Positions 1-4,885 of a stretch of 11,570 nucleotides of DNA are shown in pieces (the first letter of the stretch is position 1; each line of letters begins with the position of its first letter). The stretch comes from Thermoproteales archaeon (GTDB taxonomy: Archaea; Thermoproteota; Thermoprotei; Thermoproteales; Thermocladiaceae). A program made the translations under genes and the position numbers. The stretch lies in NCBI GenBank assembly GCA_027068725.1, contig JAMOMD010000140.1:1-11570 (forward strand), given 5' to 3'. Under the pieces are notes generated by a model, which saw only the letters and a list, made by a program, of their open reading frames with translations, was not told the origin of the DNA and made no database searches.

Positions 1-221
1 CCATATATTGCCATCAGGGGTAGGACAGTGAGTATCCAGAGTAGTACACCGTGACTGAATGTTCTTTTTAACTTACGTAGTAGGAATGTGCCTATCCTCC
101 AGGCTAAGGGAACTGGGTGCAGTGGGCATACTTTGTCTCTTGTTTCTCCATTTATCAGGTCTATTGCTAGTGCGAGAACGAGTGCTATAGCATGTATGTA
201 CGATAGTGCTATGCTAGGCAT
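1..221 (-). CDS. cbiB: Adenosylcobinamide-phosphate synthase CbiB, N-terminal part (cut by window edge)
   Basis: Reading the minus strand from the ATG at 221 gives 73 uninterrupted codons up to the window edge. The peptide begins MPSIALSYIHAIALVL and then shows a hydrophobic helix ending in AIDLINGE, followed by HPVPLAWRIG. An early Asp-Leu near the end of the first membrane helix and a following HPV...iG motif are typical of the CbiB/CobD membrane family. That family condenses cobyric acid with aminopropanol (phosphate) to make cobinamide (phosphate) at the membrane. The start overlaps the end of cobS by 13 bases, and no other in-frame start lies upstream, so translation is probably coupled to cobS. 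There is no clear ribosome binding site. Placement beside cobS and a CobD-like decarboxylase agrees with the family call. Only the N terminus is visible, so length and later motifs cannot be checked. Confidence 0.8.
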   Translation of the reverse strand, partial: MPSIALSYIHAIALVLALAIDLINGETRDKVCPLHPVPLAWRIGTFLLRKLKRTFSHGVLLWILTVLPLMAIY

Positions 222-970
222 GCTAGTGCTAGAAGTGCGATATGTCTCCCGATCTCTATGGAGTATCCGAGCACGTCTCCTGATACTCCTCCAAGTTTTC
301 TAACTGCAATGAGTATGAGAGGAACTGTGAGTAGTATGCTTGCTAGCGTGAAGACGATTCCTCTCGCAAGTCCTAGCAGTAGTACTGCTGTGAGTCCTGT
401 CACAGTGAGTGGGACGGCTATGAGGTAAGGTCTCTCTTTTGCTGCCTTCACGACTATGCTTCCTAGTCCCTCGTGGAGAGGTTCTCCTGCTCTAGCACAT
501 ATGCTACATGATAGTCTAGAGAACATCTCTGATAGGACTAGCATTCTCAGGAAGGTCTGTACACTACTTGTTGAGAGTGCGGTTGCTACTCCCAGAGATA
601 ATAGTGTGAATAGACCACATGCGCCAATTGCGCCAATGTGAGGATCCTTCAGTATAGTATGCCTCTTCTCAGGAGGTGCAAACATTGCATCAAGAACGTC
701 TGTTACACCATCCATGTGTAGGTACCCTGTGAGAACAATGTTCAGCAGATAGAGTAGTACGCATGCAAGTCTTGGTGACATGTTGGTGATGTTCAGTAGC
801 TCTCCGACGAGTGCGATAATTACAGCTATTGGAATGCTGACAGTAAGTATCGAGAAGTCGACGTATCTGAGTGCTTCCTGAACAGGAAGTCTTGATGGAG
901 CTGGAATTATTGTAAAGAATGAAATGTGTGAAAGCATAATATCAATAATCTTTCTTACTGATGCGCACAT
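209..970 (-). CDS. cobS: Adenosylcobinamide-GDP ribazoletransferase (cobalamin synthase) CobS
   Basis: This integral membrane enzyme of about 253 residues joins adenosylcobinamide-GDP to alpha-ribazole (or its phosphate), the last assembly step of the cobalamin nucleotide loop. The signature lies at residues 82-116: GYLHMDGVTDVLDA followed by KDPHIGAIG. His85, Asp87, Asp91, Asp94 and Asp109 form the expected metal- and phosphate-binding acidic cluster. The N-terminal SFFTIIPAP corresponds to the usual 'TRlPvP' opening, and several hydrophobic segments fill the rest. Length is normal for the family. The ATG at 970 overlaps the end of the upstream decarboxylase gene by 16 bases. An internal ATG at 937 (Met12, MLSHISFF) is an equally plausible start and would leave a 17-base gap. 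Neither has a convincing Shine-Dalgarno sequence. The gene is the middle member of a cobD-cobS-cbiB unit. Confidence 0.9.
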   Translation of the reverse strand: MCASVRKIIDIMLSHISFFTIIPAPSRLPVQEALRYVDFSILTVSIPIAVIIALVGELLNITNMSPRLACVLLYLLNIVLTGYLHMDGVTDVLDAMFAPPEKRHTILKDPHIGAIGACGLFTLLSLGVATALSTSSVQTFLRMLVLSEMFSRLSCSICARAGEPLHEGLGSIVVKAAKERPYLIAVPLTVTGLTAVLLLGLARGIVFTLASILLTVPLILIAVRKLGGVSGDVLGYSIEIGRHIALLALACLA

Positions 971-2052
971 ACGAGCTCAGAAATTGCAGTAACTAGGTAA
1001 TCATTGTCCTCTCTCTTACCAATGCTAATCCTAAACATCTTGTACTTCTCTCGAGTCTCGCAGTATCTTCTAATAGCAATACCGTACCTCAGGTATAGAT
1101 CCTCATCAATATACTTATCACACATCATTACAAAGAAGTGAACATCACTGTCATAAGCCTCAATGCCTAGTTTTCGAAGCTCATACACTACCCTACGAGT
1201 CTCCTCTTGGACATATCTTCTAGTATTTTCTATATATTTCCTAGCATAGTCAGCGTGTTCTCCTAAGAACTTCTCAAATGCATAAGCATCAATGCTAGAT
1301 ATGGGCCATCTCTGCCCAACGATTCTTATTTTATCAAAATTTGAAAATACTGCACCGATCCTGACTCCAGGACATGCAAATATTTTAGTATATGACTTGA
1401 CTAGTATCACATTATTGAACTCTAACATTCTCCTAATCATGCTGTGCGTCTCAATGCTCTGGAAGTCTATGAACGATATGTCTACGATAACGTATATGTT
1501 TCTATTATAACATTCTTCTATAATTTTCGTAAGTTCTCTCTGAGGTATGTATTTGCCTGTTGGATTATTTGGATTCACTAGTATAAGTGTGCTTGATTGG
1601 TCTGCTTTGCGTAGGTTCTCTAGTATCTTATCGTAGTCTGGTAGTAGCCTTGTATTAACTATTACTGTGTTGAAGTATCTAATTTCGATATTTAGTTGAG
1701 TGCATATTCTTACGTAGTCGAGGTAGGTCAGGTCTTGTATTATAGCTGTTTTTGGTTTTAGCTGTGTTATAATGTTTAAGATTGCTTGACTTGCACCATT
1801 TGTTATCTGTACATTTTGTTCACATACATTCTCGAACTCTGCTATTATTCTTGTGAGTTTAGTTATGTTGTAGTATTTTTCGTAAACTTGTTTTTCTACT
1901 GCCTCTCTTATTAGGTCTCTTAGTACTGGGGGTGTGCCTAGCGGGTTCCGGTTTGTTAAGTGATCTTTAATAGGTCTCTTTCTATTGCTAATAGGTTCCA
2001 GTACGTGGTCTATATAGTATTTGTAGACTTCTAGCTTACGCTGTATTTGCAT
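955..2052 (-). CDS. cobD: Threonine-phosphate decarboxylase (CobD-type, PLP-dependent aminotransferase fold I)
   Basis: This is a 365-residue PLP enzyme of the histidinol-phosphate aminotransferase superfamily. Visible landmarks are NPLGTPP (residues 36-42), NGASQAI (85-91, cofactor phosphate loop), NPNNPTG (160-166), Asp191 (pyridine nitrogen), SYTKIFACPGVRIG with the Schiff-base lysine Lys223 and Arg231, and Arg341 in FRISIG (substrate carboxylate). The stretch DISFIDF (191-197) resembles the DEAFIDF of CobD proteins more than the DEAY of HisC. It also lies directly before cobS and cbiB. Both points favour decarboxylation of L-threonine phosphate to aminopropanol phosphate for the cobalamin linker. 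Within the DISF motif the usual Glu-Ala is Ile-Ser, so the family call is secure but the exact substrate is inferred. The ATG at 2052 follows a TATA-like element by about 28 bases. A histidinol-phosphate aminotransferase remains the main alternative. Confidence 0.78.
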   Translation of the reverse strand: MQIQRKLEVYKYYIDHVLEPISNRKRPIKDHLTNRNPLGTPPVLRDLIREAVEKQVYEKYYNITKLTRIIAEFENVCEQNVQITNGASQAILNIITQLKPKTAIIQDLTYLDYVRICTQLNIEIRYFNTVIVNTRLLPDYDKILENLRKADQSSTLILVNPNNPTGKYIPQRELTKIIEECYNRNIYVIVDISFIDFQSIETHSMIRRMLEFNNVILVKSYTKIFACPGVRIGAVFSNFDKIRIVGQRWPISSIDAYAFEKFLGEHADYARKYIENTRRYVQEETRRVVYELRKLGIEAYDSDVHFFVMMCDKYIDEDLYLRYGIAIRRYCETREKYKMFRISIGKREDNDYLVTAISELVCAHQ

Positions 2053-2076
2053 TAAAGAATGTACAAGACCACAAGG

Positions 2077-2085
2077 CTTATAATG
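2077..2085. promoter_or_regulatory. Shared palindromic TATA-like element between cobD and the FBP aldolase/phosphatase gene
   Basis: The 61-base gap between the two divergent starts contains TTATAA at 2078-2083, which reads the same on both strands. Its centre is about 28 bases from the minus-strand ATG (2052) and about 33 bases from the plus-strand ATG (2114). Archaeal transcription starts about 26 bases from the TATA centre, so it would give leaders of only a few bases in either direction. No strong BRE is obvious on either side. A GTTTAAC at 2088-2094 is a second possible TATA for the minus strand. Confidence 0.45.
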
Positions 2086-2113
2086 ATGTTTAACTTAAAA
2101 TTGTGACAAGAGC

Positions 2114-3280
2114 ATGGCTAAGGTAACCATATCAATAATAAAGGCAGACATTGGTGGCTGTCCAGGTCACGCATGGGTTCATCCAAAGGCGCTGGAGTTT
2201 GCTGCAGAGAGACTTGCTGAGGCTCAGAAGAAGGGTCTCATAATTGACTACTACGTGTTCTCCTGTGGCGACGACATGTCGCTTCTAATGACTCACACTA
2301 AGGGTGAGAACAACCCAGACATTCATGGTCTTGCGTGGGACATATTCAAGGAGGCTACTGAGAACATTGCAAAGAAGCTCAAGCTCTATGGCGCTGGTCA
2401 GGACCTGCTGAAGGACACGTTCAGTGGAAACATCAGAGGCATGGGACCACAGGTAGCTGAGATGGAGATTGAGGAGAGGCCAAGCGAGCCAATAATAGTC
2501 ATTGCAGCAGACAAGACGGAGCCAGGAGCATTCAATCTGCCACTGTTCAAGATGTTTGCAGACCCATTCACGACAGCCGGACTCGTGATTGATCCCGAGA
2601 TGCATGAGGGATTCAAGTTCGAGATCCTCGACGTTTACGAGGGTCGCGTCTACATTCTTGACTCACCTGAGCGAATGTACGACATTCTCGCTCTCATAGG
2701 AACACCAGGCAGATACATCGTGAGGAGAGTATACAGGAAGAAGGACCTAATGATCGCCTCAGTCATAAGCGTCGAGAGGCTTAACCTGATAGCAGGAAAG
2801 TACGTAGGAAAGGACGACCCAGTAGGAATAATCCGAGCACAGCATGGACTACCAGCAGTTGGAGAGATTCTCGAAGCATTTGCATATCCACACATGGTGA
2901 GCGGATGGATGAGAGGAAGCCACTCAGGACCACTAATGCCATCTAAGATGGTGCAGATCATACCAGAGAAGAAGATCGCAATTGGACCAAAGGCAACAAG
3001 ATTCGATGGACCACCAAGAGTAATTGCACTCGGATTCCAGCTACACGATGGCTACCTAGAGGGTCCAGTAGACATGTTTGACGACCCAGCATTTGACTAC
3101 ACAAGAATGATAGCAAACTTCGTGACAGACTACATCAGGAAGATGGGTCCAATAATGCCACACAGATTACCACCAGAAGAGATGGAGTACACAACACTAC
3201 CAAAGGTACTAGCATCACTAAAGTACATACCACTAGAAGAGTACGAGAAGGACAGACTCAAGTACCTGAAGGAGGCATAA
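2114..3280 (+). CDS. fbp: Fructose-1,6-bisphosphate aldolase/phosphatase (bifunctional, class V FBPase)
   Basis: This 388-residue cytosolic enzyme condenses dihydroxyacetone phosphate with glyceraldehyde 3-phosphate and then dephosphorylates the product to fructose 6-phosphate. It makes gluconeogenesis one-way in archaea and some deep-branching bacteria. The N terminus TISIIKADIGGCPGH gives the metal ligands Asp12 and His19, and CGDD gives Asp53 and Asp54. GKYVGKDDP (228-236) supplies the Schiff-base lysine (Lys233) and the tyrosine three residues before it (Tyr230), as in the characterised Thermoproteus enzyme. RAQHGLPAVGE and SHSGPLMP are further family blocks. Length and start fit the family exactly. 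It is transcribed alone, divergent from the cobalamin cluster. A short GTGA lies nine bases before the ATG, but the message is probably nearly leaderless. The identification is very secure. Confidence 0.97.
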   Translation: MAKVTISIIKADIGGCPGHAWVHPKALEFAAERLAEAQKKGLIIDYYVFSCGDDMSLLMTHTKGENNPDIHGLAWDIFKEATENIAKKLKLYGAGQDLLKDTFSGNIRGMGPQVAEMEIEERPSEPIIVIAADKTEPGAFNLPLFKMFADPFTTAGLVIDPEMHEGFKFEILDVYEGRVYILDSPERMYDILALIGTPGRYIVRRVYRKKDLMIASVISVERLNLIAGKYVGKDDPVGIIRAQHGLPAVGEILEAFAYPHMVSGWMRGSHSGPLMPSKMVQIIPEKKIAIGPKATRFDGPPRVIALGFQLHDGYLEGPVDMFDDPAFDYTRMIANFVTDYIRKMGPIMPHRLPPEEMEYTTLPKVLASLKYIPLEEYEKDRLKYLKEA

Positions 3281-3330
3281 TCCCACAATTTCGTATAAAA
3301 ACACTTCTACTAACAATTCTACAAAATTAA

Positions 3331-3352
3331 CTCTCCTTTCTTACCTTTCTTC
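3331..3352 (+). terminator. Pyrimidine-rich tract, possible terminator of the FBP aldolase/phosphatase message
   Basis: About 50 bases after the stop codon lies a run made almost only of T and C (CTCTCC, TTTCTTACC, TTTCTTC). Archaeal RNA polymerase often stops on U-rich tracts without a hairpin. There is no run of five or more T, so support is weak. The rest of 3281-3389 shows no gene, only AT-rich sequence with a repeated TTCTACAA motif (3317-3324 and 3355-3362). Confidence 0.25.
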
Positions 3353-3389
3353 AGTTCTACAATTTTGCATAGCACATGCTAGAGATCAC

Positions 3390-3398
3390 TTTTTATTT
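3390..3398 (+). promoter_or_regulatory. TATA-like box for the first C/D box sRNA
   Basis: TTTTTATTT is centred at about 3394. The expected start of transcription 26 bases later is about 3420, three bases before the sRNA's box C at 3423. That is where the 5' end of an archaeal C/D box sRNA normally lies. Confidence 0.5.
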
Positions 3399-3419
3399 CC
3401 CCTGAAACGTAGACTGGTT

Positions 3420-3475
3420 TGAGTGATGAGGGAGGTGATCTCGGACTAAATGAAGAGGATAGCAGATGCTGAGTC
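3420..3475 (+). ncRNA. C/D box guide sRNA candidate (2'-O-methylation), D' guide against the 16S rRNA 3' end
   Basis: All four boxes occur with canonical archaeal spacing. Box C is GTGATGA (3423-3429). A 12-base guide runs 3430-3441. Box D' is CGGA (3442-3445, one mismatch to CTGA). A 4-base spacer follows. Box C' is ATGAAGA (3450-3456, one mismatch). A second 12-base guide runs 3457-3468, and box D is CTGA (3469-3472). The D' guide GGGAGGTGATCT can pair with GAUCACCUCC-type sequence, the 3' tail of 16S rRNA. By the 'five bases upstream of D' rule it would methylate the C of GAUC (near E. coli C1533). The D guide would pair with CAUCUGCUAUCC, whose source I do not recognise. The RNA ends just before the 3' end of the opposing AIM24 gene. 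Alternative reading: GGAGGTGATC is a ribosome binding site for an 18-codon ORF at 3450-3506. The box spacing and promoter position favour the sRNA. Confidence 0.65.
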
Positions 3476-3476
3476 A

Positions 3477-4124
3477 CTATTCTTCAGACATTGCTCTATA
3501 CCATAGTTCAGGATTTCTTGATTGTATTAGGACTCTGCCCTGTCCTCTTATTTTAAATACAAATCCTTCTCCTCCAAATAACATTGTTTTTAATCCTCCA
3601 AACTTTTTTATTTCAAAATCTACAGTATCGTCCATTGCTACGAGGTGCATGTTGTCTACAATAAGTTCCTTGTCTGGTGAGGCGTGTAATTCAATAATTG
3701 ATCCGTATGCTGAGACCCATATTCCTCCTGTTCCTGTTACTCTAAGCCATGCGAGTCCTCCTGAGCTAAAGAGTCCCTTGAATCCTTTCCATACAACACT
3801 GAACTGGAGATCTCCGTGATGTGCAAGGTAGCACTTGTCGGAGATTATGACTCCTCTGTCTCCTCTAAGCTCGATGTATGCTATGTCACCAGGAACGGCT
3901 GGTGCTAGCCATATTGTGGCTCCTTCAGGTCCTGCAATGTACGTGTTTGCAAATACGGACTCTTGACCAACGATGGCTCTCAGAATTCCTCTGTACTGTG
4001 TTTTTACTTCTACAGAACCTTCAATAGCTACCATAGCTCCTGGTTCAGCTTCTATGGCTTCTCCTGGGTCGAGCTGTACTTTTAATATGGAGTACGCGGG
4101 ACGAGACAGTATTTCAAATTTCAT
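3477..4124 (-). CDS. AIM24 / TIGR00266 family protein of unknown function
   Basis: The ATG at 4124 gives a protein of about 215 residues beginning MKFEILSRPAYSILKVQL. It matches the AIM24 (DUF124, TIGR00266) family. Shared features are the opening 'f.i...p.s.l.v.L..Ge...epGaM' (here DPGEAIEAEPGAMVAIEG), glycine-rich beta-strand repeats, and late blocks such as GGLAWLRVTGTGGIWVSAYG and KTMLFGGEGFVFKIRGQGRVLIQSR. The family folds as a repeated beta-barrel-like domain. It is widespread in bacteria and archaea, and its biochemical role is not established. There is no signal peptide or membrane segment. The frame extends upstream to a TTG at 4145 and an ATG at 4139. I chose 4124 because a TATA-like TTCTTAAGG is centred 27 bases before it, implying a leaderless message, and because the family begins there. 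It is monocistronic and divergent from rps13. Confidence 0.85.
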   Translation of the reverse strand: MKFEILSRPAYSILKVQLDPGEAIEAEPGAMVAIEGSVEVKTQYRGILRAIVGQESVFANTYIAGPEGATIWLAPAVPGDIAYIELRGDRGVIISDKCYLAHHGDLQFSVVWKGFKGLFSSGGLAWLRVTGTGGIWVSAYGSIIELHASPDKELIVDNMHLVAMDDTVDFEIKKFGGLKTMLFGGEGFVFKIRGQGRVLIQSRNPELWYRAMSEE

Positions 4125-4146
4125 ATCTCTGTGATACATGCACAAG

Positions 4147-4155
4147 CCTTAAGAA
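4147..4155 (-). promoter_or_regulatory. TATA-like box for the AIM24-family gene
   Basis: Read on the minus strand this is TTCTTAAGG, centred at about 4151. It is 27 bases before the ATG at 4124, which fits a leaderless or two-base-leader transcript and decides between the three in-frame starts. Confidence 0.45.
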
Positions 4156-4197
4156 TTTGCGCGACTTAGACTTGTAGGCTCTGTACATGTGACAAGA

Positions 4198-4205
4198 TTT
4201 TTAAT
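4198..4205 (+). promoter_or_regulatory. TATA-like box for rps13
   Basis: TTTTTAAT is centred at about 4202. Transcription would start near 4228, about seven bases before the rps13 ATG at 4235. No clear Shine-Dalgarno sequence is present in that short leader. A single TGTACA lies just upstream at 4182-4187. Confidence 0.55.
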
Positions 4206-4234
4206 TTCAAACTATGCTGACTGCGTAGAGAGTC

Positions 4235-4690
4235 ATGTCAGAGACAACAGGAGGATTTAAGCCAATAGTCAGAATAGGAGACACAGACCTGGACGGATAC
4301 AAGGCAGTTGGATTTGCACTCACTAAGATAAAGGGAATTGGCGTATCGACAGCATTCGCAATCTGCAGATACCTCGGCATTGACCCCCTTACCAGACTAG
4401 GTGATCTACCTGACGAAGTCATAAGGAAACTAGACTGGGCCGTAAGAAACCTACACCAGTTTGCACCAGGATGGTTCGTCAATAGACCTAAGGATCCTGA
4501 GACTGGAAAGAACCTACACCTAATCGGTGCAGAGCTCATCCTGACGGCCAAGAAGGACATCGACCTAATGAAGAAGATCGGATGCTGGAAAGGAATCAGA
4601 CACAAGCTTGGTCTCAAGGTACGTGGACAGAGAACAGCTACAACAGGCAGACTCGGTATCACAGTTGGAGTATCAAAAGGAAAGAAGTAA
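4235..4690 (+). CDS. rps13: 30S ribosomal protein S13 (uS13)
   Basis: This 151-residue archaeal uS13 sits in the head of the small subunit, near the P-site tRNA and the bridges to the large subunit. The N-terminal RIGDTDLDGYKAVGFALTKIKGIG contains the helix-two-turn-helix-like 'alt.IkGIG' element. The C-terminal part GCWKGIRHKLGLKVRGQRT (ending about residue 135) is the family signature for rRNA binding, followed by a basic tail ending in SKGKK. Length matches archaeal S13. In most archaea rps13 heads an operon with rps4, rps11 and rpoD. Here it is followed by convergent trpB2 and a probable sRNA instead, so it appears monocistronic with its own TATA box. Confidence 0.97.
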   Translation: MSETTGGFKPIVRIGDTDLDGYKAVGFALTKIKGIGVSTAFAICRYLGIDPLTRLGDLPDEVIRKLDWAVRNLHQFAPGWFVNRPKDPETGKNLHLIGAELILTAKKDIDLMKKIGCWKGIRHKLGLKVRGQRTATTGRLGITVGVSKGKK

Positions 4691-4715
4691 CAGTACAAGC
4701 GTTATCAGTCACCTC

Positions 4716-4743
4716 ATTTTTGTATCTACTTTCAATACATTTT
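4716..4743 (+). terminator. T-rich region, possible rps13 terminator
   Basis: Two T runs (five at 4717-4721 and four at 4740-4743) begin 26 bases after the rps13 stop, with no hairpin. This resembles the U-tract terminators of archaea and would separate rps13 from the sRNA candidate downstream. Confidence 0.3.
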
Positions 4744-4775
4744 CCAATACGCGGCTTATCCATACCTTAATTTAC

Positions 4776-4784
4776 TATTTTTAG
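4776..4784 (+). promoter_or_regulatory. TATA-like box for the second C/D box sRNA
   Basis: TATTTTTAG is centred at about 4780. A start of transcription 26 bases later is about 4806, twelve bases before box C at 4818. That would need slight 5' trimming or a start a few bases later. Confidence 0.4.
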
Positions 4785-4813
4785 AACCACTCACTAACAT
4801 GTTACATATTGAT

Positions 4814-4870
4814 TGGGATGATGAGCCGCATGCTCACGATTTGATGAAGAGTATAGAACCCGTCTGACCT
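4814..4870 (+). ncRNA. C/D box guide sRNA candidate, second copy of this class
   Basis: Box C is a perfect ATGATGA (4818-4824). An 11-base guide GCCGCATGCTC runs 4825-4835, then a degenerate D' ACGA (4836-4839), a 4-base spacer, C' ATGAAGA (4844-4850), a 13-base guide (4851-4863) and a perfect box D CTGA (4864-4867). GGG before box C can pair with CCT after box D as a short terminal stem. The D' guide would pair with GAGCAUGCGGC, very like the conserved 16S rRNA segment GAGCAUGYGGY (E. coli 947-957). Many archaea have C instead of A in that segment, at the very position predicted to be methylated. The D guide pairs with ACGGGUUCUAUAC, which I do not recognise. The weak point is D', with two mismatches to CTGA. 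The RNA lies between convergent rps13 and trpB2. Confidence 0.55.
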
Positions 4871-4885
4871 CTCGTTATCTATTGT

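Noticed and set aside
3314..3365. Repeated TTCTACAA motif in the gap after the FBP aldolase/phosphatase gene.
   Set aside because: There are only two short copies in AT-rich sequence, with no spacing pattern or stem. It is likely chance.
3450..3506. An 18-codon ORF (starting MKRIADAES) preceded by a strong ribosome binding site GGAGGTGATC.
   Set aside because: Its start and upstream sequence coincide with a C/D box sRNA layout of exact 12-4-12 spacing, and half of it is antisense to the end of the AIM24 gene. The Shine-Dalgarno match is explained as a guide against the 16S tail. It remains the main rival reading.
4207..4698. A 163-residue open frame antisense to rps13.
   Set aside because: It is a full shadow of the S13 gene, rich in Ser, Pro and Arg, without family motifs or a promoter.
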